A DNA stretch of 64,000 bases from Rhodococcus globerulus NBRC 14531 (GTDB taxonomy: Bacteria > Actinomycetota > Actinomycetes > Mycobacteriales > Mycobacteriaceae): NCBI RefSeq assembly GCF_001894805.1, contig NZ_BCWX01000004.1:558001-622000 (forward strand). Reading direction: 5' to 3'. Made by a program: the position numbers and the translations under genes. The notes beneath the pieces are model-generated. The model ran no database searches. It saw only the letters and a program-made list of their open reading frames with translations, and was not told the DNA's origin. The first letter of the stretch is position 1; every line of letters starts with the position of its first letter. Of the stretch, positions 48,379-56,087 are shown in pieces.

Positions 48379-49082
48379 CCACCACCGAAACTCGACTCGA
48401 CGCCGATACCGCAGTATTCGTCGAAGAAGCGCGTAAAGCAGCAGACAAGGCATTCGACGTCTTCCGCAAGACCGGAACGGTTGCAGCCAACGGGACGGTG
48501 AACTTCGTCGAACGCGTTCCCGGCACCGAAATCGCAGTCGCCCTGAACGATCCGGGACCGTGGGCGGACAATCCGTCGGTGTCACCGGTTGTCGCTACCT
48601 TCGATGGAGAGGTGCTGTCCGGCAACGGATCGGCCGGTTTTGTCACCGGCTACGCGTCCGTCTTCCGTCAGCATCCGGAAATCACCAGCGTTGTCCACAT
48701 CCACACTCCGTGGCTCGGCGGTTGGGCACAGACACATCGGACGCTACCCATCCGCTATGCGGCTTCGCAGAGGCTGACGCTCTCCCGAGAGATTCCGCCG
48801 CACATCGATCGATCCCGGTCTGCGGGCGATTTCATTCTCGAGCGTCTCGAACACGATCCCGATCTGGTGGCGATCTTCGAAGCCAACGGCGGGGTCAACG
48901 TCATCGGCCGCAGCGGGTTACTCGACCTCGCGAAGTTCGTCGTCCTCCTCGAGGAAGGCGCGCAGTTCCAGGCGATCGCCGAAACCCTCGGCGGTTCGGT
49001 CGAATTCGATCCGTCCAACCTCGCCGTGCAGTGGGGCCGTAGCGGACTCGCCGACGAGGCGCGTCGACGCGGCCTCATCTAG
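48375..49082 (+). CDS. Class II aldolase/adducin-family protein
   Basis: A 235-residue protein of the class II aldolase fold. VVHIHTPWLGGW contains the HxH metal-binding pair and later EANGGVNVIGRSG resembles the strand near the third ligand. It overlaps the end of the monooxygenase gene by 4 bp. It probably processes the aldehyde or hydroxy-acid product of desulfonation, but the reaction is unknown. Confidence 0.8.
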   Translation: MTTTETRLDADTAVFVEEARKAADKAFDVFRKTGTVAANGTVNFVERVPGTEIAVALNDPGPWADNPSVSPVVATFDGEVLSGNGSAGFVTGYASVFRQHPEITSVVHIHTPWLGGWAQTHRTLPIRYAASQRLTLSREIPPHIDRSRSAGDFILERLEHDPDLVAIFEANGGVNVIGRSGLLDLAKFVVLLEEGAQFQAIAETLGGSVEFDPSNLAVQWGRSGLADEARRRGLI

Positions 49083-49123
49083 CCATCCCCATCACTTATT
49101 CAGAACAGGAAACCGTAGATCTC

Positions 49124-50065
49124 ATGACCGTTCGCGTCGGATACTTCCCACACAACAATTCGCTGTTCGTACTGCGCCACACCGGAATCCTCGAACGCCG
49201 TCTCCCGGATGTCGAGTGGGTGGACCTGCGCGAGCTTCCCGCCAAGCCTGCAGTCAACCCGGAGAACGCCTTGCCGACCCTGCACTCGGACTGGCTGTTC
49301 GAGGAAGGCGGATACGACGTGATCGGAACCGGATTCACGCCGCCCGTCACCGGATTGGCCCAGGGCCGCGATCTCGTCTACATCGGAATCTCCGGCCCTC
49401 GCGTGGAGAACGGGCGTCTGGTGGTCAAGGCTGATTCCGAGATCAATACGGTTGAGGATCTGCGCGGCAAGCGTGTCGGCATCGCGCACGGATCGTGGCA
49501 GACCACACTTCTGTTGTTCGCCTTGGATCAGGCGGGGCTGACCTGGTCCGACATCGTCCCCGTCGATACCGACGTGCGCGGTGGTGGAGCGGACCTCGTC
49601 GACGGCACCATCGATGCCTGGGTAGGGGCGTACCCGGGGCTGGCCGACATCGAAGCGAACCACGAACTGCGCACGCTGATCGCCACCGACGGGCTCTTCA
49701 GCCACCCCTCACTGTGGTTCACCCGGCGCGATTTCGCGGATACCAACCCGGAGGCCCTCCAGGCGATCATCGAGGCCCTGCAGGAATCCGACGCCTGGAT
49801 CGAAGCCAACCCCCGCGAAGCCGCGCAGATCTTCGTGGACGACGTCGAGAAGCGTGGCGGGTCCGCGAGCCTCGATGCCTGGGAAGCTGCACTGCGCGGA
49901 CGTCCTTTCGGGGTCAACCCGGTCACCGACGAGTTCCTCGACGAGCAGCAGCGCGCGGCCGATCTCCTGCTGAGCAACGGACTACTGCCGAAGGCGGTCA
50001 CCGTCCGCGAAGCAGTCGTGCCGTGGATCAGCCAGTTCGTCGGTTCGGATCGTTCGTCGATCTGA
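49124..50065 (+). CDS. Signal-less periplasmic-binding-fold protein (SsuA-like)
   Basis: A 313-residue protein of the NMT1/SsuA-like binding fold: RVGYFPHNNSLFVLRHTGIL, INTVEDLRGKRVGIAHGSWQ, DAWVGAYPGLADIEAN. No signal peptide or lipobox precedes it; it starts directly with the first strand. It is therefore expected to be cytoplasmic, like DszB-type enzymes, or a non-canonical binding protein. A Cys at the DszB position is absent. It is the last gene of the organosulfur operon, 41 bp after the aldolase gene. Confidence 0.78.
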   Translation: MTVRVGYFPHNNSLFVLRHTGILERRLPDVEWVDLRELPAKPAVNPENALPTLHSDWLFEEGGYDVIGTGFTPPVTGLAQGRDLVYIGISGPRVENGRLVVKADSEINTVEDLRGKRVGIAHGSWQTTLLLFALDQAGLTWSDIVPVDTDVRGGGADLVDGTIDAWVGAYPGLADIEANHELRTLIATDGLFSHPSLWFTRRDFADTNPEALQAIIEALQESDAWIEANPREAAQIFVDDVEKRGGSASLDAWEAALRGRPFGVNPVTDEFLDEQQRAADLLLSNGLLPKAVTVREAVVPWISQFVGSDRSSI

Positions 50066-50114
50066 GGACTGATGCTTCACACGTGACAGATACCGGACGG
50101 TCTGCCATTGTGAA

Positions 50115-50281
50115 GGGATGCGGCGGCGCGTGGGTGAGAGTTGGTCCACGCGACCAGTCTCAGGGGTAACCCCTGGGTCGGCCAGAAGAATTGGATACTG
50201 CGTCCGACGGCATTCGGCACGCTCCGCGTGCTCCCCGCCGCCCCGGACAAAGGATTTGGTCACCCCGCGCCGCCGCATCCC
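50115..50281 (+). ncRNA. Retron msr-msd non-coding RNA
   Basis: The 167-nt region ends in a1/a2 inverted repeats: 50115-50137 pairs with 50260-50281 over 22 bp (GGGATGCGGCGGCGCG with CGCGCCGCCGCATCCC, then GGGTGA with TCACCC across one bulged T). Within lie two msr-like hairpins, TGGTC-CACGC-GACCA (50142-50156) and CAGGGG-TAA-CCCCTG (50161-50175), and an msd-like long hairpin with outer GTCCG/CGGAC (50202-50248) and inner GCACGC-TCC-GCGTGC (50217-50231). G50138, directly after a1, is the candidate branching guanosine. It ends 11 bp before the reverse transcriptase start. Assigned from structure and position, not from a covariance search. Confidence 0.82.
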
Positions 50282-50292
50282 GGAGTCGAATC

Positions 50293-51561
50293 ATGAGTGA
50301 CTTCGAACTCGACGCCGAATTGGCGCGTCGGCTGGCAGACGCAGCCGACGACGCACCGTGGACCGTCGGCGGCCTCGAAGAGGCATTCGCAACCGTCTTC
50401 GGTGTTTCCCCGACACTCCTGGCGGTCCGAGTCCTCGATCTCATGCCCGCCCCACCGTTCGAACCGCAGACTCTGTACCGATTGCTTCGCGAACTACCTC
50501 GCCTGCGGCCTGTTCCTCTCTCACTGGACACCAATGAATCTTCGGTGTGGCGGTTCGACGTTCCCCGCTACAACACCAGTGCCGACCTGGCCCGCTCCCT
50601 CGATCTCACAATCTCGGAACTCGAGTGGTTCGCCGATCGCGGTGAATGGCTACGCACGAAACCCTTGCCGCTGCGCCACTACCGGCCCATGCAGATCAGC
50701 AAGAAGGCCGGCGCGCGACTACTCGAGATACCCAAACCAAGGCTGCGCGAAATTCAGCGGAAGATCCTGCGCCGCATACTCGATCAAGTACCAGCACACG
50801 ACGCGGCACACGGATTTGTCCGTGGTCGAAGTCCCTTGACATTTGCAGCGCCGCACGCACAGTCGGAAATCGTGATCGGTGTGGACCTCGCTCAGTTCTT
50901 CCCGTCCATCACCGGCGACCGTGTTCACGCGATCTTCACCGCCCTCGGCTACCCACCCGCCGTCGCCGGAGTTCTCACCGGATTGTGCACTGTTGCAACA
51001 CCTGCCGATACCCTGCGCGGAGTGCCATACGCACAGGCGTCACAGTTGCGAACGGCGCACCTGCCTCAGGGTGCGCCGACGTCGCCTGCGCTCGCGAATC
51101 TTGTAGCGCGGGGGCTCGATATCCGGTTGAGTGGGCTGGCGAAGACGAACTGGCTCACCTACACCCGCTACGCCGACGACCTGGCATTCTCCGGGATCGA
51201 AGTGACTGACGTCGGCACCCTCCTGTGGACGGTCGAACAGATCGCCGGAGACGAAGGGTTCGCCGTCCATCCACGGAAGACAAAAGTGATGCGTCCGCAC
51301 CGACGCCAGCACCTCACCGGCCTGGTCATCAACAACCAACCGTCGTTTCCGCGTGACGAATACGACCGATTACGCGCCCTGCTCCACAACGCTGCCAATA
51401 CCTCTGCCCAGGAACAGAATCGAGAGGGAGTCGCGAACTTTCGCGCTCACATCTACGGCCGGATCGCGCACATCGGCGAAACCAGCCCTACGCGCCGACG
51501 CACGCTATTGCGGTTGGCCGACCGTGTCGATTGGGGCGCCGAGATTCTCGAGTCGGACTGA
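50293..51561 (+). CDS. Retron-type reverse transcriptase
   Basis: A 422-residue retron-like reverse transcriptase. The palm has VDLAQFFPSI (D198), HLPQGAPTSPALANL (256-270) and the catalytic YADD (293-296), then HPRKTKVM, LTGLVIN (341-347; VTG in most retrons) and the thumb segment IYGRIAHIG. AHDAAHGFVRGRS and FAAPH occupy the places of the usual retron HGF and NAxxH motifs, with the Asn replaced. A 130-residue N-terminal extension is longer than in compact retrons. The ATG at 50293 has GGAG 7 bp upstream. It would reverse transcribe the adjacent ncRNA into branched multicopy single-stranded DNA, usually part of an anti-phage system. No co-directional accessory gene follows. Confidence 0.88.
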   Translation: MSDFELDAELARRLADAADDAPWTVGGLEEAFATVFGVSPTLLAVRVLDLMPAPPFEPQTLYRLLRELPRLRPVPLSLDTNESSVWRFDVPRYNTSADLARSLDLTISELEWFADRGEWLRTKPLPLRHYRPMQISKKAGARLLEIPKPRLREIQRKILRRILDQVPAHDAAHGFVRGRSPLTFAAPHAQSEIVIGVDLAQFFPSITGDRVHAIFTALGYPPAVAGVLTGLCTVATPADTLRGVPYAQASQLRTAHLPQGAPTSPALANLVARGLDIRLSGLAKTNWLTYTRYADDLAFSGIEVTDVGTLLWTVEQIAGDEGFAVHPRKTKVMRPHRRQHLTGLVINNQPSFPRDEYDRLRALLHNAANTSAQEQNREGVANFRAHIYGRIAHIGETSPTRRRTLLRLADRVDWGAEILESD

Positions 51562-51571
51562 CCCATGAATT

Positions 51572-51889
51572 TCAGCGGTTCACGACCAACTCGGCGGCTG
51601 AGGCCAGAGGGACGATCGGATACAGCGGCGGCTCGTCCTCGGGCACCAGGGCGGTCGGCCCGTAAATCCAGTCGGTGTAGGTGTAGTCCTGTGTGCCGCG
51701 GGCTCGCAGCAACAGATTTCGCTGCTGCCGTTCCTCTCCGTCGAGGTGCCACAACTCGCCCCAGACGCGTGCCGTCGTCAGTACCCGGCGGCAGTGCTCA
51801 GGGCGAACGGCCTCATAGGCCGCGAGAGCTGCGTCCCAGTCGATTACGCCGTCGGCACCTAGGTGCCTTTGGTCGAGTGAGCACCCTTT
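51572..51889 (-). pseudogene. Start-less 3' remnant of an unknown gene
   Basis: An open frame of about 106 codons, convergent to the retron reverse transcriptase. It encodes a protein-like sequence (DWDAALAAYEAVRPEHCRRV, RARGTQDYTYTDWIYGPTAL, PLYPIVPLASAAELVV). It runs from an in-frame stop at 51890-51892 with no ATG or GTG; the only candidate start is a TTG at 51754. The upstream end lies beside a nested hairpin. This suggests loss of the 5' part by deletion, or insertion of new DNA. No family is recognised. Confidence 0.5.
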
Positions 51890-51954
51890 TCATCAAGCTC
51901 GCACCCCTTCCAGGGCTCTGGAAGGGGTGCGAGCTTTGCAGAAGGGGTGCTCAC
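51877..51954. repeat. Nested inverted repeat forming a strong hairpin
   Basis: An inner 19-bp perfect stem starts AAGCTCGCACC (51895) and ends GGTGCGAGCTT (51936) around the loop GGCT. An outer stem pairs GTGAGCACCC (51877-51886) with GGGTGCTCAC (51945-51954). The unit GCACCCCTTC recurs in both layers, suggesting derivation by inverted duplication. It may act as a bidirectional terminator. Confidence 0.75.
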
Positions 51955-51994
51955 TTCAGCAGGCTGTGACGGCTGCATGATCCGACCACGCACT

Positions 51995-52020
51995 AGTAAC
52001 AGAGCAGACGCTCTGTTACT
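51995..52020. promoter_or_regulatory. TetR operator, 26-bp palindrome
   Basis: AGTAACAGAGC and GCTCTGTTACT are perfect 11-bp arms around AGAC, ending 8 bp before the TetR gene. The position is typical of an autorepressing TetR. Confidence 0.8.
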
Positions 52021-52028
52021 GTGCGTTC

Positions 52029-52688
52029 ATGCCTCGGCCACGCGTCCACGATCTCGACACACTGCTCGATGCTGCCGAAAATCTCGCCGCCACTGCCGGG
52101 CCGGCTGCAGTCACGGTCAGAGCCGTATCCGATACAACCGGCGTTTCCAACGGCGCGATCTATCACGCATTCGGTTCTCGCAGTGGCCTGGTCGGTAGCG
52201 CGTGGCTACGCGCCGCACAGCGATTTCTTGCACTCCAGCAGTCGAGAGTGGATGACACCCTGCGTTATCCCTCACCGTCCGCCGCAGTCGACGCAGTGGT
52301 CGCCGCCGCGGAAGTGCCGGCGATCTTCGCCCTGGATTACCCACATTCCGCACTACTTCTGTTGACGATCAGGCGCGAGGAACTACTCGGCACCGACGTC
52401 CCTGCCGATATCGCAGAGCAACTCACACAACTCGACCGGGCGCTCGTCGAGTTGTTCATCCGGTTGTCGACGGCACTCTGGGGCCGTAAAGACGGACGAG
52501 CAGTCGAAGCAATCGAAGCCTGTGTTGTCGGCCTACCTACCGGACTGCTCATCCACCCGGCCAAACGCGCCGACGGTTGGCGAGTACCCGATACAGCAGC
52601 ACGCGCGCGGTTGGACGCTGCCGTTCGAGCCGTTCTGCGTCTCGACCCACCACTCCCCAAGTCCCGCAACACGAAAGGCCAATCATGA
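52029..52688 (+). CDS. TetR-family transcriptional regulator
   Basis: A 219-residue TetR protein. The HTH reads VTVRAVSDTTGVSNGAIYHA with FGSRSGLV following; the C-terminal ligand domain is helical (LLLLTIRREELLG, ALVELFIRLSTALW). It is preceded by a perfect palindrome and overlaps the enoyl-CoA isomerase gene by 4 bp, so it probably represses this pair in response to an acyl-CoA or related ligand. Confidence 0.88.
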   Translation: MPRPRVHDLDTLLDAAENLAATAGPAAVTVRAVSDTTGVSNGAIYHAFGSRSGLVGSAWLRAAQRFLALQQSRVDDTLRYPSPSAAVDAVVAAAEVPAIFALDYPHSALLLLTIRREELLGTDVPADIAEQLTQLDRALVELFIRLSTALWGRKDGRAVEAIEACVVGLPTGLLIHPAKRADGWRVPDTAARARLDAAVRAVLRLDPPLPKSRNTKGQS

Positions 52689-53347
52689 CCCCTACTCTCG
52701 GCTTCGAAAACAAGATCGCCGTCCTCGATCTCGGCGACGACGAGAATCGCTTCTCCCCGGATTGGCTCGACTCCGTCGACAAGCTGCTCGACCAGGCTCT
52801 GGGCGAAGGCGCACACGCCCTGATCACCACGGCAACGGGCAAGTTCTATTCCAACGGACTCGACCTCGACTGGCTTGGCGCACACACTGACAAGGCAAAT
52901 TGGTATGTGCAGCAAGTGCAATCATTGTTCGCTCGGATGCTGACATACCCGATGCCGACCGTCGCTGCGGTCAACGGTCACGCCTTCGGAGCGGGCGCGA
53001 TGCTCGGGGTCGCCCACGACTACCGCGTCATGCGCGACGATCGAGGCTATTACTGCTTCCCGGAAGTTGACATCAACATCCCTTTCACCGAAGGAATGGC
53101 AGCGCTCATTCAGGCCAAACTCAGTCCTGCCTCGGCCGTCGTCGCCATGACCACCGGGCGACGGTACGGCGGAAGCGACGCGCTTGCTGCAGGTCTGGTG
53201 GACGCCACGGCTTCCGCCGAAGCGCTGACCACCAAGGCAATCGACATCGTCGCACCGATCGGCCCGAAGAATCCGGGCACACTTGGCTCCATCAAATCGA
53301 CGATGTTCGCTTCAGTGGTCACCGCTCTGCACACTGAGCGCCCGTAA
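52685..53347 (+). CDS. Enoyl-CoA hydratase/isomerase family protein
   Basis: A 220-residue crotonase-fold protein. Oxyanion-hole segments YSNGLDLDWLG and NGHAFGAGAML are seen, and the single Glu in CFPEVDINIPF matches Delta3,Delta2-enoyl-CoA isomerases rather than two-Glu hydratases. It would shift double bonds during beta-oxidation of unsaturated fatty acids. It is coupled to the TetR gene; its 3' end overlaps the convergent kinase-like gene by 36 bp. Confidence 0.82.
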   Translation: MTPTLGFENKIAVLDLGDDENRFSPDWLDSVDKLLDQALGEGAHALITTATGKFYSNGLDLDWLGAHTDKANWYVQQVQSLFARMLTYPMPTVAAVNGHAFGAGAMLGVAHDYRVMRDDRGYYCFPEVDINIPFTEGMAALIQAKLSPASAVVAMTTGRRYGGSDALAAGLVDATASAEALTTKAIDIVAPIGPKNPGTLGSIKSTMFASVVTALHTERP

Positions 53348-53866
53348 CGACGGATAATGCTCTCGCAGAGACGCTTCCACGTCATCGGCAACACTTTCGG
53401 GGTCTCGACCTTCGGTGCTGAGAACCAGGTCAACTCCGATCAACGACGGCATCGAACCGGCCAGGAGTCGTGACGCTTCCACCAGCTGCTCCAACCCTGC
53501 CCAGTTGGCCGGTTCACGCTCGATGATCCTGTTGCGCAACGTATCCGGATCGGCCTCTAGCCGTACCAGCAGGTGCCCGTCAGCCGCGGTCGCGGCCAGC
53601 AGAGCACGCCCGTAGTCGTCGTCTTCGACGGTAGCAGTGAGGAACAGGAGTTCATAACCCACCTCACGGTACGACGTGCACAGCATCTCGACGTGCGCGA
53701 TGGCTCGTTCGGTTCCCAGTGGCGGGTAACACCGCTCCAGTTCGTCAACCTCGATCATCGCGTTTCTCACGCCGGCCTCGCCGAGTCGATCGTGAAGCGC
53801 GGTCGAGACGGAACTCTTCCCCGCGCCCGGCGGGCCTGTCAGCAGCAGTACATACACGTCCTCCAC
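53312..53866 (-). CDS. P-loop kinase-like NTPase
   Basis: A 184-residue nucleotide kinase-like protein. Walker A is GPPGAGKSS at residues 11-19; IEVDELERCYPP resembles the acceptor site, and RLEADPDTLRNRIIEREP the lid region. Such AAA_33/APS-kinase-like proteins phosphorylate small molecules or confer resistance by modification. The substrate is unknown and it has no operon partner. Confidence 0.75.
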   Translation of the reverse strand: MEDVYVLLLTGPPGAGKSSVSTALHDRLGEAGVRNAMIEVDELERCYPPLGTERAIAHVEMLCTSYREVGYELLFLTATVEDDDYGRALLAATAADGHLLVRLEADPDTLRNRIIEREPANWAGLEQLVEASRLLAGSMPSLIGVDLVLSTEGRDPESVADDVEASLREHYPSLRALSVQSGDH

Positions 53867-53945
53867 TATTCCAGAGCCTTGTGCCCGGACTGAGCGACGA
53901 GAAAGCTGGAGATCACGGAATTACAGCCCTGATCGGAGCACAGCG

Positions 53946-54680
53946 ATGAGCACAACGATCACCGAGATCGCCCCGGATATCTACCGACTCTCGACGTTCG
54001 TTCCGGAAGCGAACCTCGCGATGAACCAATTTCTTGTCGACGGTGAAGAACCACTGCTCTTCCACACCGGGCAGAGAGCGCTGTTCACATCGTCGTCCGA
54101 CGCACTGTCGCGTCTCCTCGACCCAGCCCGGCTGAAATGGATCACGTTCGGTCATGTCGAAGCCGACGAGTGTGGGGCGATGAATTCGTGGCTCGCCGCA
54201 GCCCCCGGCGCGCAGGTCGCGCATTGCGCAATGGGGTGCTTCGTCCAGGTCAACGATCTAGCCGACCGAATGCCAGTTCCGTTGCAGGACGGCGATGTTC
54301 TCGAAACAGGCCGCCGACGCGTACGCCATATCGACACCCCACACGTCCCGCACGGCTGGGACGCAGGTCTGATGTTCGAGGAGACAACGTCGACGTTGTT
54401 CTGTGGCGACCTGTTCACCGCGTTCGGACCCCCGCCCGCAACAACCGAACAGGAAATCGTCGGCCCCGCCCTTGCGGCCGAAGATCTAGGGCATGCAACA
54501 GCCCTGACGCCGGCGCTCGCACCCACCATCCGCGCCCTCGCCGACCTCGAACCACGAATTCTTGCCACCATGCACGCACCGACCTTCTACGGCGACTGCG
54601 TCGGCGCCCTCCACGATCTGGCGACGGCCTACAAAGAACGATTCGACAACGAAACCGAAAAATTTTCTCGGATGGACTAA
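53946..54680 (+). CDS. Metallo-beta-lactamase-fold protein with flavodiiron-type metal site
   Basis: A 244-residue MBL-fold protein. The metal motif is GHVEADEC (H-x-E-x-D) instead of HxHxDH, followed by AHCAMG, HIDTPHVPHGWD and CGDLFTAFG. The HxExD form and downstream His match the di-iron centre of flavodiiron or ODP proteins that bind oxygen. No flavodoxin domain is attached, so it needs a separate redox partner if it is an oxygen reductase or sensor. It could also be a hydrolase. Confidence 0.8.
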   Translation: MSTTITEIAPDIYRLSTFVPEANLAMNQFLVDGEEPLLFHTGQRALFTSSSDALSRLLDPARLKWITFGHVEADECGAMNSWLAAAPGAQVAHCAMGCFVQVNDLADRMPVPLQDGDVLETGRRRVRHIDTPHVPHGWDAGLMFEETTSTLFCGDLFTAFGPPPATTEQEIVGPALAAEDLGHATALTPALAPTIRALADLEPRILATMHAPTFYGDCVGALHDLATAYKERFDNETEKFSRMD

Positions 54681-54801
54681 GCGCCTCGCTGAAGTTGTCG
54701 GCCCCAACCGCTACTCTCACGCCAAGGGCTTGACGGCAGGGGTTCACAAAACGTCGGCAAGCCCCTTGACCGGTAAGAACCCCACCCGTGAAGGAGCGTC
54801 G

Positions 54802-56076
54802 ATGTCGGAGCACACTTTCGATCTCGAGATCACTGCCGCATGGACTGCATTCGGGGCTCGTGTGTCTCGATACATCGCGGCAATGCAGGACAACGACACC
54901 CTGGTCGTGGAGTCGCAGCACGACTCGCAAGACAACCTCGACTACGCCCCCGCCTGCATCCAGTTCTTCGCGTGGGACCAGACCCGCGTCAGGTGCGAGG
55001 TACCGTCCAATCAGTTCCTGCACCCCTTGCGGATGCTTGAACCCGAGGATCACGAGTCGCTGATCGGCTGGGGATTCAATCGCCCCGACCAATGCGAGCA
55101 CGACGCCACCGGCAACGGCTCCATGTCCTTCTACATCGACGTCGATCGTTCCCGGCCCGACGGCGTGGTCGCCCAAGCACTGCGGGTGCTCGGCGACATG
55201 TGGAGCATCGCGCACCCAAGTTTTCTCCGTGTACAGGTGAGCGGCCGCGAAGACATTCCAGCCTTCGACAGCGGTCAGAATCAGGCCAGCGAATACGATT
55301 CGTTGAACGAGTTGGTCGACAACGCCCTTGGCCGGCTTCTCGACTACACCCCCGAGCGTGACGACGACGGCGACATCCCGCTCGTTCGCGGCGAGCAGAT
55401 CACGTATGTCCGCGTGCTCGAAGACGACCAGTACGTAGAAGTGTTTTCGCGGGTTGTTCACTCGATACCCGACACAAACCATGCCGCTCTTGTTCTGTCC
55501 CAGCTCAATCGACAGTGGCCCACCATCAAGCTCATCCTGGTGGAACAAAGCGTCCTCGGCGTCGCCAGGGTCGATGCTGCTCCGTTTGCACCCGATCATC
55601 TACTGCGAACGATCCGATCCTTTGCCGAACTGGCCGACGCATCGGAAGAGCTCGCCGAAGAGCTTGGCGGGCAACCTATTCGAGCAGGCGGGGAGTTCGC
55701 CGCCACCGATGGATCGGACAGCGACGGACTCAGCGCGGTTTTTGACGGATCGGCCGTCGAATGGCACGAGTGCTTCGAGTTTCCGCCCGCACTCATGTCC
55801 ATCCTCGAACTCGACGCCGACCAAAGCGGGGGACTCACCGCCGACGACGTCGCAGAAATCTGCGGACGCGACCGCGACACCATCCTCGAGTATCTGCGCA
55901 TCAGTCAGGAACAGGAAGCCGAGTGGCATAACGCCCTGACAAACGCTGTCGCAGTCGGCGGCGAAGATATCGAACTGTGCACCGGCGAGAAACTCGCGTG
56001 GACTCAGACGATTGCCCACCTACGCCAAGCACTGCGCGTTGTCGTTCTTCCGCGAAAAGGTAGCGGCACGCAGTAA
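54802..56076 (+). CDS. YbjN/T3SS-chaperone-like protein of unknown function
   Basis: A 424-residue acidic cytoplasmic protein. Residues 1-130 (SRYIAAMQDNDTLVVESQ, YAPACIQFFAWDQTRVRCEV, WGFNRPD) and 160-310 (EVFSRVVHSIPDTNHAALVL, QWPTIKLILVEQSVLG) resemble two TY-Chap/YbjN-like folds. A C-terminal region has LELDADQSGGLTADDVAEIC, an EF-hand-like stretch, then a helical tail. AAGGAG precedes the ATG. The function is unknown. Confidence 0.6.
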   Translation: MSEHTFDLEITAAWTAFGARVSRYIAAMQDNDTLVVESQHDSQDNLDYAPACIQFFAWDQTRVRCEVPSNQFLHPLRMLEPEDHESLIGWGFNRPDQCEHDATGNGSMSFYIDVDRSRPDGVVAQALRVLGDMWSIAHPSFLRVQVSGREDIPAFDSGQNQASEYDSLNELVDNALGRLLDYTPERDDDGDIPLVRGEQITYVRVLEDDQYVEVFSRVVHSIPDTNHAALVLSQLNRQWPTIKLILVEQSVLGVARVDAAPFAPDHLLRTIRSFAELADASEELAEELGGQPIRAGGEFAATDGSDSDGLSAVFDGSAVEWHECFEFPPALMSILELDADQSGGLTADDVAEICGRDRDTILEYLRISQEQEAEWHNALTNAVAVGGEDIELCTGEKLAWTQTIAHLRQALRVVVLPRKGSGTQ

Positions 56077-56087
56077 CTCAGACGGAA

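Noticed and set aside
50293-51561. Group II intron or diversity-generating retroelement for the reverse transcriptase
   Set aside because: No maturase/HNH domain or intron RNA features, no variable/template repeat pair; the a1/a2 repeats immediately upstream favour a retron.
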